Below are positions 30,481-41,755 of a DNA stretch of 64,000 nt, piece by piece. Made by a program: the position numbers and the translations under genes. The DNA lies in contig BBBM01000013.1 in assembly GCA_001311565.1 (NCBI GenBank), positions 1-64,000 of the forward strand, written 5' to 3'. The stretch's first letter is position 1, and every line of letters begins with the position of its first letter. This stretch comes from Desulfothermus okinawensis JCM 13304. Its GTDB lineage: Bacteria > Desulfobacterota > Desulfovibrionia > Desulfovibrionales > Desulfothermaceae. The notes below the pieces were generated by a model that saw only the letters and a list, made by a program, of their open reading frames with translations, had not been told where the DNA came from and ran no database searches.

Positions 30481-32130
30481 ATGGAGGAAACCATATACTT
30501 ACAGGAAATTACCCTTGGACAACTATTGGATAATACAGTAAGTAAATACCCTGACAATGAAGTAGTAGTCTATGTAGATAGGGACTTAAGGTTCACATAC
30601 AGGGAATTTCTGGACCTTGTTAATAGACTTGCAAAGGGTCTTATGGGACTTGGGGTTAAAAAAAGGCGAAAAAGTCGCAGTATGGGCTCCAAATGTACCT
30701 TATTGGATTGCACTTCAATTTGCCACTGCCAAGATTGGTGCAATACTCCTTACAGTAAATACCCACTATAAATCATCTGAACTTAAATATTTGTTGTCCC
30801 AATCAGAGGCAGAAAATTTGTTTTTGGTGGAAGGATATAGGGATTCTGATTACCTCTCAATGGTATATGATCTTGTTCCTGAACTAAAGGAGCAGCCCAG
30901 AGAATATTTAAAGAGCAAAGAGCTACCCAATTTAAAAAGGGTATGTTATCTAGGGCATGAAAAATACAAAGGAGTTTATTCCATCCCAGAAATAATTGGT
31001 ATGGGAAATATAGTTTCAGATGAAGAATACAAAAAGAGGCAGGAAGAGCTATCGCCACATGATGTGGTCAATATGCAATATACTTCAGGTACAACTGGAT
31101 TTCCCAAAGGGGTTATGCTAACCCATTACAATATTTTAAATAATGGATTCTGGGTAGGAGAAAATATGAAACTAACCCATAAAGACAAAATTTGCCTACC
31201 AGTTCCATTATTTCACTGTTTTGGATGTGTATTAGGGGTACTGGCAGCAGTATCACACGGAGCCACTCTGGTTGTGTTGGAAGAATTTAATCCTTTACTT
31301 GCAATGAGTTCCATACAGGCGGAAAAATGCACTGCCTATATGGGGTGCCCACAATGTTTATTGCAATACTTGAACATTCCATGTTTTCCAGATTTGATTA
31401 CTCCTCTCTCAGGACTGGAATTATGGCAGGATCACCATGTCCAGTTAAGGTCATGAGACAGGTAATGGATAAAATGAATATGAAAGAAATTACCATTTGT
31501 TATGGACTTACAGAGGCGTCACCAGTTATTACACAGACAAGAACAGACGATCCCATAGAAAAACGGGTTGAAACCGTGGGAAAACCCCTGCCTGGAATTG
31601 AAGTTAAATTAGTAGATCCAAAAACAGGTAAAGAAGTAGGACAAGGGGTCCAGGGAGAGGTATGTTGTCGAGGTTATAATGTAATGAAGGGATATTACAA
31701 AATGGAAGAAGCAACCAAAGAGGCCATAGACCAGGATGGTTTCTTGCACTCTGGGGACCTGGGAGTAATGGATAAAGACGGATACCTCAGCATAACCGGT
31801 CGACTAAAGGATATGATAATAAGGGGCGGTGAAAACATCTACCCAGGGAGATAGAAGAATTTTTATACCAGATGGAAGGAATCTACGATGTACAAGTAGT
31901 TGGGGTCCCAAGCAAAAAAATATGGGGAAGAGGTTGGTGCCTTTATTATTTTAAAAGAAGGGTATAATTATACTGAAGAAGATATTAAAGAATTTTGCAG
32001 GGGAAAGCTTGCAAGATACAAGATACCAAAGTATATTGCCTTTGTTAAATCCTATGATATGACAGCAAGTGGAAAAGTCCAGAAATTTAAGTTAAGGGAA
32101 AAGGCCGCTCAAATCTTTAATACAGATTAA
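30481..32130 (+). CDS. AMP-forming acyl-CoA synthetase (third)
   Basis: About 550 aa from four pieces. Breaks include an A-run near 30660, a missing C at 31335, a missing C at 31843 and an A-run near 31915. Motifs: [56 protein letters not shown] and the terminal Lys in [11 protein letters not shown]. It resembles medium-chain or fatty-acyl-CoA ligases. Its operon with an XRE-cupin regulator is a common anaerobe arrangement. Substrate unknown. Confidence 0.88.
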
Positions 32131-32146
32131 AAAAAGGGGTTTTTTT

Positions 32147-32874
32147 ATGCCAAAACTTGCAGTAAATGTTGACCACATAGCCACAATTAGGCAGGCAAGG
32201 CTATCCAAGGAGCCAGATCCAGTGCATGCAGCTTTTCTAGCAGAAGTTGCAGGGGCAAATGGAATCATTGTCCATTTAAGGGAAGATAGAAGACACATCC
32301 AGGACAGGGATGTTTTGCTCCTAAAGCAAACTGTGAAGACAAAGCTCCACCTGGAGATGGCTGCAACAGAGGAGATGCAAAAAAATAGCTTTGGAGATAA
32401 GACCATATATGGTGTGTTTGGTGCCTGAGAAAAGACAGGAGCTCACAACAGAAGGAGGACTGGATGCTGCATCAAAGATTGATTTTTTAAAGGAGTTTTT
32501 AAAACCCATAAAAGAGGCCGGGATAAAGACATCCCTGTTTATTGATGCAGATGAAAAGCAAATTGAGGCGGCCAAAAAGATTGGAAGCCAGTATATAGAA
32601 ATACACACAGGCCACTTTGCAGATGCTAAAGACGATCTCTCTGTTAGAGATGAGCTAAAAAAAAATACTTAAAGGGATAAAGTTGGCCCAGGATCTAAAA
32701 CTCAAGGTAAACCTTGGACATGGGCTGGATTATGAGAACATATGGGCATTTTCCAAGGTACATGGTATTTGTGAATATTCCATTGGCCACAGTATAGTTG
32801 CCAGAGCTGCTTTAGTTGGAATGGAAAGGGCAGTTAAGGAAATGGTTGAGATTATAAGGACCTTTGTGGATTAG
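32147..32874 (+). CDS. pdxJ: Pyridoxine 5'-phosphate synthase
   Basis: About 241 aa after two A-run corrections (near 32382 and 32660). The family signature [12 protein letters not shown] is at the N-terminus, with [40 protein letters not shown] and [10 protein letters not shown] following in order. It condenses 1-deoxyxylulose 5-phosphate with 3-amino-2-oxopropyl phosphate to make pyridoxine 5'-phosphate. It heads a housekeeping run pdxJ-acpS-nnr-tsaE. Confidence 0.95.
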
Positions 32875-32878
32875 ATAG

Positions 32879-33251
32879 ATGATCCTGGGCATTGGCTTTG
32901 ACCTTGTGGAAATTCCAAGGATAAAGAGGGCCACTAAGAGATGGGGAGATAAATTTTCATCTCGCATATTAACAACACGGGAAAAAGAACTGGCTCCCAA
33001 AGATATGGTAAGATACCTGGCCTCAAGATTTGCTGCAAAAGAGGCCTTTGTAAAGGCATTGGGAACTGGATTTTCAAATGGTATATCTTTAAAACACATT
33101 GAAATAATTTCTGTCTCAAATGGTCCACCACAAATAGAATTAAACTCAAGGGCCTTTGAGGTTGCCCAAAGATTGGGCTTAAAAAAAAATATTTCTCTCC
33201 ATATCCCATGAGAAAAATCTAGCTGGTGCCATGGTAATTTTGGAGAAATAA
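32879..33251 (+). CDS. acpS: Holo-[acyl-carrier-protein] synthase
   Basis: About 123 aa after reading a 9-A run near 33185 as 8, which restores LSISHEKNLAGAMVIL at the C-terminus. GIGFDLVEIPRI contains the Mg-binding Asp, and RFAAKEAFVKALGTGF contains the catalytic Glu and Lys. It transfers 4'-phosphopantetheine from CoA to apo-ACP. It lies 4 bp after pdxJ. Confidence 0.93.
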
Positions 33252-33273
33252 AAAAAATTGAGGAGGCAAATAT

Positions 33274-34807
33274 ATGTATGTTCCCCTACCCACACCAAAG
33301 GAAATGGGTAACTGGGACAGAATTACCATTGAACATATTGGAATCCATGGTGAGATACTCATGGAAAACGCATCCTGCAGGTTGTATATGGCCTTAAAGG
33401 TGAAGTTAAAAATCTAAACAAAAAAAAAGATTGCCATAATTGCTGGGCCAGGAAACAATGGCGGGGACGGTTTTGCAGTTGCCAGGCACTTAAATGATAT
33501 GGGTGCAGAGGTAAAAATATTGTATAAAAAAAGACCTTGAATCTTACAAAAAGGATGCTGCATATCATGTTGATTTAACTCTGAAAATGGGGGTAATGGC
33601 TGAAAAAAATTTCTGAAAAAAAATATGGATCTAAGGGAATATGATATAATTATAGATGGACTCCTTGGAACTGGTTTTTCTGGAATACTCAGGAATGATT
33701 ACAAAAAAAAGTCGTAGATGCAATAAATGGGGCAAAAACCACTAGCTATATCTTGTCTGTGGATATACCGTCTGGTCTAAATGGACTAACAGGTATTCCC
33801 TCACCTGTTGCAGTAATGGCAGATGCCACTGTTACCTTTGAAGAACCAAAGGTAGGATTATTTCTTCCTGAGGCAAAAGAATTTGTTGGCAAATTAATTG
33901 TTGGAAAAATTGGAATCCCCCAAAAAGTAAAACTGGAAAATCCCCCTTCTTTTTATGGAATCCCCAGGGATATAATAAAATATCTTCCAGATATAACAGA
34001 TATGGCTCACAAGATCAGCATCACATGTACTTGTAATTGGAGGTGCGGGTGGCCTTTGTGGGGCAGCTACCCTGTGCTCTATCTCAGCGCTCAGGGCTGG
34101 AGCTGGACTGGTTACTGCAGCTATACCTGGTGGATGCAGTTTAAATATCAAGATAAACTGGCCAGAAATAATGACAAAATCTGTTGGATCAAAGGATCAG
34201 TTTGAATTTGAACAGTACCATTTTGATGAGATAAAAGATGAACTGTCAAGATTTGATGCACTTGTAATTGGTCCTGGAATGGGGAGAAATATAGGTGCTA
34301 GAAAATTTTTAGAAAAATATCTAAAAACAGACCATCCTCCAACCATAATAGATGCAGATGGGCTGTACAATCTATCTAAGCTGGATAAAGATGACGTAAA
34401 AATGGATCCAGAGACAATACTCACACCACATCCAGGTGAGGCAGCATATCTTTTAAACACTACAACTGACAAAATACAAAGAGATAGATTTGGAGCAGTA
34501 ACATCATTAGTAGAAAAATATGGATGTGTATGTGTATTAAAAGGCGCTGGGACCCTTATTGGAGATATCAATAAAAAAAATATATATATCAAATATTGCA
34601 TGTAAGAATCTTGCCATTGGCGGTTCAGGAGACGTCTTATCAGGCATAATTGGATACCTAAAGGGAATGGGAGTAGAATCAAAAGATGCTGCATGTATGG
34701 GAGTTATGTGGCATTCACTTGCTGGTGAATATTTAAAAGAAAAATATCCCCACAGGGGAAATCTAGCCCAGGAAATAGCCATGTCCATTCCAGAGGTTAG
34801 AAAATGA
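33274..34807 (+). CDS. nnr: Bifunctional NAD(P)H-hydrate epimerase/ADP-dependent dehydratase
   Basis: About 509 aa after several corrections, including a missing G at 33381 and A runs near 33420, 33525, 33605, 33705 and 34575. The epimerase domain shows [21 protein letters not shown] and VDIPSGLNG. The dehydratase domain shows [36 protein letters not shown] and the ATP/ADP loop [14 protein letters not shown]. The enzyme repairs hydrated NADH and NADPH. Its TGA overlaps the tsaE ATG (ATGA). Confidence 0.93.
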
Positions 34808-35256
34808 ATTTTACTGTAGATGTGACAGATATTAATAAACTAAGGGACATTGCCCAAAAACTGGCTAAAAAAACACTGGAAATTGGACATGGAATCTATT
34901 TATTGCAAGGGGATCTTGGAGCTGGAAAGACTACATTTGTTAGATTCTTTACCTACAACATTCCTGGTTCTCAAAATGCAGAAGTAAGTAGCCCAAGCTT
35001 TAATCTATTTAATATATATCCAACAGAACCCGAGATAATTCACATTGACTTATATCGCTGTGTGGAATTAGAAGAGGAAATTCTAGAATATCTATCCTCT
35101 GAAGAACATATTGTATTTGTTGAATGGTGTGAAAAGTTGCCAGAATTTTACTGGCCATCTGAGTATATTTTAATAAAATTTAAAACTAAACAAGTAAATA
35201 GATTCTTAGAAATCAGAGTTAAGGGAACTATATTTTCTGAACTCTTAGGTGATTGA
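34804..35256 (+). CDS. tsaE: tRNA threonylcarbamoyladenosine biosynthesis protein TsaE
   Basis: Intact, 150 aa. The P-loop LQGDLGAGKTTFVR is near residue 35, switch region SSPSFNLFNIY follows, and IHIDLYR and FVEWCEKL are characteristic. TsaE is the ATPase partner of TsaB/TsaD that installs t6A at position 37 of ANN-decoding tRNAs. Confidence 0.95.
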   Translation: MNFTVDVTDINKLRDIAQKLAKKTLEIGHGIYLLQGDLGAGKTTFVRFFTYNIPGSQNAEVSSPSFNLFNIYPTEPEIIHIDLYRCVELEEEILEYLSSEEHIVFVEWCEKLPEFYWPSEYILIKFKTKQVNRFLEIRVKGTIFSELLGD

Positions 35257-35261
35257 TATGA

Positions 35262-35296
35262 ATAGTGAACAGTGAATGGTGAATAGTGATTAGTGA
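35262..35296. repeat. Five tandem heptads (ATAGTGA-like)
   Basis: Five consecutive 7-bp units: ATAGTGA, ACAGTGA, ATGGTGA, ATAGTGA, TTAGTGA. They start 5 bp after the tsaE stop and precede a toxin-antitoxin pair. Confidence 0.75.
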
Positions 35297-35304
35297 GAAG
35301 GTAG

Positions 35305-35391
35305 AAGGATGAAGGGTGAAGGCGAGAAAATAACAAACAAAATTAATCCTTCAATCTTGTATGGAACCTTCGTCCTTCAACCTTCATCCTT
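35305..35391. repeat. 18-bp inverted repeat with 51-bp spacer
   Basis: AAGGATGAAGGGTGAAGG (35305-35322) pairs with CCTTCAACCTTCATCCTT (35374-35391) at 17 of 18 positions. It lies between the heptads and the MNT gene. Together the two repeats mark the left edge of the inserted toxin-antitoxin block. The rest of 35392-35501 has low-complexity CACAGACA sequence and no gene. Confidence 0.65.
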
Positions 35392-35501
35392 GAATTTTGA
35401 ACTTTAGACACCCACAGACACAGATAACAGACACATACACAACAAAGCTTGAGACTTCGGAGTTAATGAAACAGACTAGGTGACTCATATAGAGATAAAT
35501 T

Positions 35502-35959
35502 ATGAAAGAAAGATTATTTTACTTAAATAAAAAAAGAACGGGATAAGATTCAAATAGTCTTAAAAGAGAGCCTGATAGACATAGACAAAATTATCTTTTG
35601 TTATATATATGGTTCTTTTGTAAGTGAAATGCCATTCAGAGATATAGACATTGGCATATATTTGAGGCCAGAGATTGAAAACAATAGCATCTTAATAGAT
35701 CTGGATATTGGTAATTATATAGAAAATATTATAGTGGATAAATTAAAAGAAAAAGGTCCTGGATATATACCAATAGACATAAAAATACTAAATCAAGCAC
35801 CAGTAACCTTTTCTTATCATGTAATTAAGGGAACATTACTTTTTTTCCAGAAATGAGGATATAAGAGTTGGTTGGACAGTATGGGTTGTAACTAGATATT
35901 TAGACTTAAAACCCATACGTTATAAGGCCCTTAAGGAAGCCATGACATCATGGAAATAA
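35502..35959 (+). CDS. mntA: MNT-domain nucleotidyltransferase antitoxin (MntA-like)
   Basis: About 151 aa after correcting an A run near 35530 and a T run near 35841. The minimal nucleotidyltransferase motif is complete: YGSF, then RDIDIGIYLRP with the metal-binding Asp-x-Asp. A hydrophobic VDKLKEK / PIDIKILNQAP segment follows. MntA-type antitoxins inactivate a HEPN RNase by adding AMP near its active site. The stop overlaps the start of the HEPN gene. Confidence 0.82.
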
Positions 35960-36368
35960 ACATAGACCTTATAAAACAACGTTTTCAGGACATAAATGAA
36001 TCTATGATCCGTTTGGAAAAAAATAAAAGGTATGTCCCAGGAAAAATTCCTTAATGACAGAGATATTATTGACATTACATGTTATCGTTTACTTATAGCA
36101 ATAGAGGCTGCTATTCAAATATGTGTACATATTAGTTCCAAAAAGCTACACCAGGTACCTGAAGGATATGCAGAGTGTTTTGCAATCCTTGCTAACTCAG
36201 GGATTATACCATATGAGCTGGGTCATAGACTTCAAAAAAATGGCTCGTTTTCGCAATATGTTGGTGCATCGATACTGGGAAATAGATTATAAAAAGATAT
36301 ACCAGATTGTCCATGAATCACTGGACGATTTGCGTGAACTTACACAAATTATTGGAACCCTGTTATAA
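35950..36368 (+). CDS. hepT: HEPN-domain RNase toxin (HepT-like, DUF86)
   Basis: About 138 aa with breaks in A runs near 36020 and 36237. The HEPN catalytic motif RNMLVH followed by Tyr (RNMLVHRYWEID) is present, and it is the site of RNA cleavage and also of antitoxin AMPylation. The preceding helical part (YRLLIAIEAAIQICVHI) matches DUF86. It overlaps the antitoxin by 10 bp, as usual for this system. Confidence 0.83.
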
Positions 36369-36435
36369 GGACAATGGGATTTACTAAAAATTCCATTACA
36401 ATACAAATCGAATCCTAAAAAGGAGTGGCTCATCC

Positions 36436-37673
36436 ATGAAAATCGTTGTACAAAAATTCGGTGGAACTTCTGTTGCTGGCCTGGAGAGAATGAAACAGGT
36501 AAAGGCCAAGGTAGAAAAAAAAACTCAAAAAGGGCTACAAGGTTGTTGTGGTACTATCTGCAATGGCTGGTGAAACAGACAGGTTGATTGGACTTGCCAA
36601 TGAATTTTCCCAAAAACCAGACCCTGCTGAAATGGATGTATTACTAACAACAGGAGAACAGGTGTCAATAGCACTTTTTTTCAATGCTTTTAAAAGATGC
36701 TGGAATAAAGGCCAGGTCCTTGCTTGGATTCCAGATACCCATTCATACTGACAAGGCCTATGGAAAGGCCAGAATATTGGATATAGATGCAGAAAAGATA
36801 TTGGACCTTTTAAAGACTCATGACGTCTTAGTTGTTGCAGGATTCCAGGGTTGTGATTTCCAGCAAAATCTAACCACCCTGGGGAGGGGAGGCTCTGACA
36901 CCTCTGCAGTGGCTCTAGCAGCTGCATTAAATGGTGAAGTATGTGAAATATATACAGATGTTGATGGGGTCTATACAACTGATCCAAATGTGTGTTCAAA
37001 GGCCAGGAAACTTCCCAAAATCGCCTATGATGAGATGTTGGAGATGGCATCAATGGGTGCCAAGGTATTGCAGATCAGATCTGTGGAATTTGCCAAAAAA
37101 TACAATGTACCTGTACATGTTAGATCCACTTTCAGTGATGAACCAGGTACATTGGTTGTAAAGGAGGATGAAATCATGGAATCAGTACTTGTATCAGGAA
37201 TAGCATATGACAAAGACCAGGCAAGAATTACCCTTGTGAACGTATTTGATGAACCAGGTGTTGCTGCTGCTGTTTTTGAGCCACTGGCTACCCACAACAT
37301 TGTGGTGGATATGATTGTACAGAACCCTTCTCACGAAGGAAGGACAGATATTACATTTACTGTAAGTAGAAAAGAAGTGGATGATGCCATAAAAATAATA
37401 AAAAGGGTAAAGGATGAAATAGGTGCAAAGGATATATTTTATGACAAAAATGTAGTAAAGGTATCTATTATTGGTGTTGGTATGAGAAATCACTCTGGGG
37501 TCGCTGCAATTGCCTTTCGTGCACTAAAATCAGAAAACATAAATATACTCATGATCAGCACATCAGAAATTAAAATATCCTGTCTTATTGAAGAAAAATA
37601 TACTGAACTTGCTGTAAGGACGCTACATGAGGCCTTTGGACTTGACAAAGAACCACAAATGGAGAGCATATAA
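36436..37673 (+). CDS. lysC: Aspartate kinase
   Basis: About 411 aa. Two breaks, at the 9-A run near 36522 and the 7-T run near 36676, split the N-terminal part. [38 protein letters not shown] and [14 protein letters not shown] form the catalytic domain. Two ACT domains follow ([39 protein letters not shown]), which give allosteric control by lysine or threonine. It phosphorylates aspartate. Start ATG 36436 has AGGAG upstream. The stop overlaps the cimA start (TAATG). Confidence 0.95.
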
Positions 37674-39283
37674 TGGGAGATAAAGTTTTTATTTACGACA
37701 CCACATTAAGGGATGGATCACAGGCAGAAGAAGTACATTTCTCCCCTGAAGACAAAATCAGGATAGCCAGAAAATTAGATGAAATTGGTATTGACTACAT
37801 TGAGGGAGGATGGCCATCTTCTAATCCCACTGATGAGACCTTTTTTTAAAGATATAAAAAACTATGAATTTAAACACTCAAAGATTGCTGCCTTTGGAAG
37901 CACCCATCACCCAAAACTAAATGTAGACACAGATGATTCATTTAAAAAGGTAATTGATGCACAGGCAGACGTTGTAACCCTTGTGGGTAAGTCCTGGGAT
38001 ATCCACGTAAAAGAGGCATTAAAGACAACTTTAGACAGAAATCTAGAGATAATTTTTGACTCAATTAAATCTGCCAAAAAAAAGGCACATGAAGTTTTTT
38101 TTGATGCTGAACACTTTTTTTGATGGTTATAAAGAAAATAAAGACTATGCAATGGCCTGTATAAAAAAAGGCGCATGAGGCAGGATGTGACTGTATTGTC
38201 CTTTGTGATACAAACGGTGGCTGCCTCACCATGGAGATAAAGGAAATAATTGAACAGGTGGTAAAGGAGTTACCAGAACCCAATTATGGAATCCATGTCC
38301 ATAACGATGCTGAACTTGCAGTTGCCAATTCCATTGTTGCAATTGGACTTGGTTTAAGACATGTACAAGGTACAATTAATGGTTATGGTGAAAGGTGTGG
38401 AAATGCCAATTTGTGTTCCATTATCCCAAATTTAGAGCTTAAAATGGGACTCAGATGCCTTCCAGAAGGCAATTTAAAAAAAATTAACATCCCTCTCTAG
38501 ATTTGTGGCAGAGATTGCAAACCTCTCCCCTTTTAAAAGACAACCATATGTTGGAGAATCTGCCTTTGCCCATAAAGGGGGTATACATGTGAGTGCCATT
38601 ATGTCCAATCCCAGGACATATGAACACATTTCCCCTGAAAAAGTTGGAAATAGACAAAGGGTACTCTTATCTGACCTTGCTGGCAAGAGCAATATAATAT
38701 TTAAAGCAAAACAATTTGGCCTTAATCTAAAAAAAAGAAGACCCAATGGTATTGGAACTTCTAGAGCAGATAAAAAAATCTGGAGATGCTGGGATATGAA
38801 TTTTCTGTTGCAGAGGCATCATTTGAACTCCTTTTATATAAGACATTGGGTAAGGTGAGAAAATATTATGATCTAATTGGATTTAGGGTCCTTGATGCAA
38901 TGCAAAAAGAGATACAAGAGCCAATTTCAGAGGCCACTGTTATGGTACGAGTAGGTGGCATGCTCTCCCACACAGCAGCCACAGGCAAAGGCCCAGTAAA
39001 TGCCCTGGACAATGCACTTAGAAAGGCACTTGAGCAGTTCTATCCCAATTTAAAGGAAATGAGGCTCCTTGATTTTAAGGTCCGGGTACTCACTCCAAAG
39101 GATCCAGAATTTGCAGGTACTGCCTCAATGGTTAGGGTATTTATTGAATCTGGAGATCAAAAACAGAGATGGATTACTGTTGGGGTATCTTATAACATTA
39201 TTGAGGCCAGCTGGAAGGCCCTACAAGACTCTGTAATCTATAAACTCTTTAAAGACGATAGGGAAAAGGGAAATGGGGTTTAA
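37673..39283 (+). CDS. cimA: (R)-citramalate synthase
   Basis: About 535 aa after corrections near 37845, 38105, 38165, 38485, 38735 and 38775. The DRE-TIM motif [44 protein letters not shown] and [12 protein letters not shown] are present. The Pro-x-Val-Gly-rich linker and the C-terminal LeuA-type regulatory domain ([22 protein letters not shown]) are complete. It condenses pyruvate and acetyl-CoA to citramalate for isoleucine synthesis. The lysC-cimA pairing is frequent in sulfate reducers. Confidence 0.93.
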
Positions 39284-40010
39284 TGTAAAAATAACATATA
39301 TATATCACAGCTCATTCTTTGTTGAATTTCCTAAGTTTAATTTCTTGTTTGACCTACCCAATGAAGCACACCTGCCCAAAGAGGGAATAGAGGTGCTCCA
39401 TAGATGTATAAATAAAAAGCCTCTATTGGTCTTTTTCTCACACTCCCATGCAGACCACTTTAATGAAAATATAGAAAAAAATTATAAGTCCCTTTTTCTC
39501 TAATTATAAATTCATTGTATCCTATGATATTTACTCAAATTATGCACCCAGATTTTCAAAGAATACTTATGTATTGGAGCCTGAAGATGAGATAGATATA
39601 GATGGAATAGATGTAAAATCTTTTGAGAGCAATGACCTTGGAAACTCTTACCTCATTTCATTTAATGGTATAAAAATCTATTTTGGAGGGGATCTTGCTG
39701 AATGGATATGGCCTGATATGAGAGAAAAAGAAAGGGAGTTTGTTATAAACTATTTTAAAGAGATATTAAATGAACTTAAAGGAGAAAAAAATAGATATTG
39801 GTTTTTCAAATGTAGATCCAAGGCTTAAAAAATTTTGGCGGAGGTATTAAATTTTTAGAAGTAGTACAGCCCCAAATATTTGTTCCAATGCATACATTTG
39901 GTAAGTATGATCATTTAAAGATGATCAAAGAATCTCATGTTCCCTTAAATACCAAACTATTTATTTATTCAAAAATAGGGGACACACTTGAGACAGAACT
40001 GGATGTATAA
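39273..40010 (+). CDS. UlaG-like metallo-beta-lactamase-fold hydrolase
   Basis: About 244 aa, with A-run breaks near 39477, 39790 and 39828. ITYIYHSSFFVEFPKFNFLFD starts the fold. The metal motif FFSHSHADHF, GGDLAEW and VPMHTFGKYDHL supply ligands. It starts inside the 3' end of cimA and so is in the same transcript. Specific substrate unknown. Confidence 0.78.
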
Positions 40011-40064
40011 CCATACATCAAAGTCTATTCTCACTTACATGGGGGTAGTTTTACCTCCCATTAC

Positions 40065-41541
40065 ATGACCTTAAAAAAATATCCAGGAGCTTTTATCTGA
40101 ATCACCAGAAAATGTGGATATAAACATAATATTGATCCTGGAAAAAAATATTAAAACAAAAGGGCCATGACAAACAGAAACTGGCATCTATCCTTTATAG
40201 AGAGGCCGCTCACCTCCTAAGGGACATATCAATAAAGACAAATGATCCCCAAAAAAAATGGCTGTCTTTAGATATACTAAAGAAATTTTCTTTAAATATC
40301 CTGAACCGGTCATCACTTCCTGCCTCCCTTGCCCTTGGAACCCTTCCCCTAAATCTAATTGGACCGGATATAGAATCTATAGATATTTCAGATAAAATAT
40401 TACAAACAGACTTAAATAGTTTTTTTCCATAAACTTGGAGTAGAACCCACAAAAAAAACTAAAATGGGCAGATCACTGCTCTGGCAACTTAAAGGGAAAA
40501 ATAAACTCCTTGTATTTAAATTTGCAAAAAATAAACAGGACACAAAAAACCTACTTACAGAGGTTAAATGGCTAAAGCTCCTAAAGAAACTGGGATGGGT
40601 AAACAAATTTGAAATACCAGGGGAAATTACCATAAATGACAGATCTATTTTTAATATGAATGAATACAGATTTCCCTTTATCTCATTTTTTGTCTCACCT
40701 GATTATTTTTATTACCCAAATGGTCTTGGGATAAATTCAAATGTCTTAGAAAGGGATTTTTTAAAAATCATATCAAAGAGCGCGAAAATACTGGGGAAAC
40801 TAACAGGTAGTGGAATAATCCACACAGCAGTGATACCTTTATTTCACAACAGGACCAGAGGACAAGGAGAGATGATGGGGGATATATTTATGGGATAGGG
40901 GCGGAAGACTTGACAGGTGGCTTGATTCATCCCTTTATCCAAATATTGGGAAATCAGGAATAAGGGACTTTGAACACCTAATTAGCTATGATGGGAAAAA
41001 TAAAAGAAGGCTTTATACTGAGGTTGGCAACCATATTTTGTCCTTTTTACTTATTATTGGAAGTTATTTTAGGATGAAATGCCCGAAAATTAGAGGACAA
41101 AATCCCGATGGATCGCCAGTAGATCTAAGAGAATTATTTGATAAGGATATATTTAAAAAGGCTATTTTATTAGTTGTTAAAAATTATTTTTCAGGATTCT
41201 GTGGTTTTGATTTGAAAGATTTTAACTACATACAAATGAATCAATTTATTGAAAGATTAGTTGATGAAATGGGAGTTGATAGGTATATGGATGAGGTCTT
41301 GAGAACAGTTGATCAGATGGAAATGAATGAAGATGAATTTAAGATATTTTTAAAAAGTAATGGCATGTCAATTGATGAAATAAATCAAATTAAAAGGGGA
41401 GAAAGGGACATAGTCCTAAAAACAGGGCCACATTTGGGAGAATTTAATGGGAGGATATCAGTGCCTGAACTAATTGAGTTTGTTGGGAGCACTGCAGCAC
41501 TTATTATTTCTTCAAAATACATAAAAGAAATACAAAACTAA
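40065..41541 (+). CDS. Conserved-looking protein, family not recognised
   Basis: About 490 aa when breaks are corrected (A runs near 40075 and 40143, a T run near 40422, a missing C at 40856 and a missing G at 40900). The N-terminal half is helical and Lys-rich. The centre has a striking motif-rich stretch: HTAVIPLFHNR, RRDDGGYIYG, GRLDRWLDSSLYPN, GKSGIRDFEHL. This looks like a conserved catalytic or binding core with several His, Arg and Asp. The C-terminal 170 aa (from 41038) is an intact helical region. There is no signal peptide or membrane segment. It follows the UlaG-like gene by 54 bp on the same strand. I cannot name a function. Confidence 0.6.
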
Positions 41542-41556
41542 ACTCCCCCAGTCTAA

Positions 41557-41613
41557 GTGGAAGAAATTTTAACCAGTCCCCAATTGGGACATTAAAAATT
41601 TGTGGAAGAAATT
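41557..41613. repeat. Direct repeat GTGGAAGAAATT, two copies
   Basis: The 12-mer occurs at 41557-41568 and 41602-41613. Between the copies lies a small hairpin, GTCCC-CAATT-GGGAC (41576-41590). The region 41542-41755 holds these, a GC-rich hairpin, and no gene. Confidence 0.5.
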
Positions 41614-41683
41614 GACTTTTTTTTCAATAAAAAAATTAAAAAAATCGTAAAAATTGTTTAGGACATGGGTTATGTCAGGCCTC

Positions 41684-41727
41684 AAGGGGGCCACCCAGGC
41701 TCATGGGTGGCCCCCTTTTCTATTTTT
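41684..41727 (+). terminator. Strong GC-rich intrinsic terminator in the pabA leader
   Basis: Stem AAGGGGGCCACCC / GGGTGGCCCCCTT with an 8-nt loop, followed by TTCTATTTTT. Only about 29 bp separate it from the pabA start, too little for a promoter. It may therefore be a conditional terminator (attenuator) rather than a simple end signal for the gene upstream. Confidence 0.8.
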
Positions 41728-41755
41728 AGATAAAATAAAGGAGGCTTGTTTAGTT

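Noticed and set aside
35262..35296. Heptad repeats as a possible CRISPR array
   Set aside because: Units are 7 bp and adjacent, without spacers, and there are no cas genes.
41654..41755. N-terminal extension of pabA
   Set aside because: It would translate the terminator hairpin. The ATG at 41756 has a good ribosome site and the normal family start.
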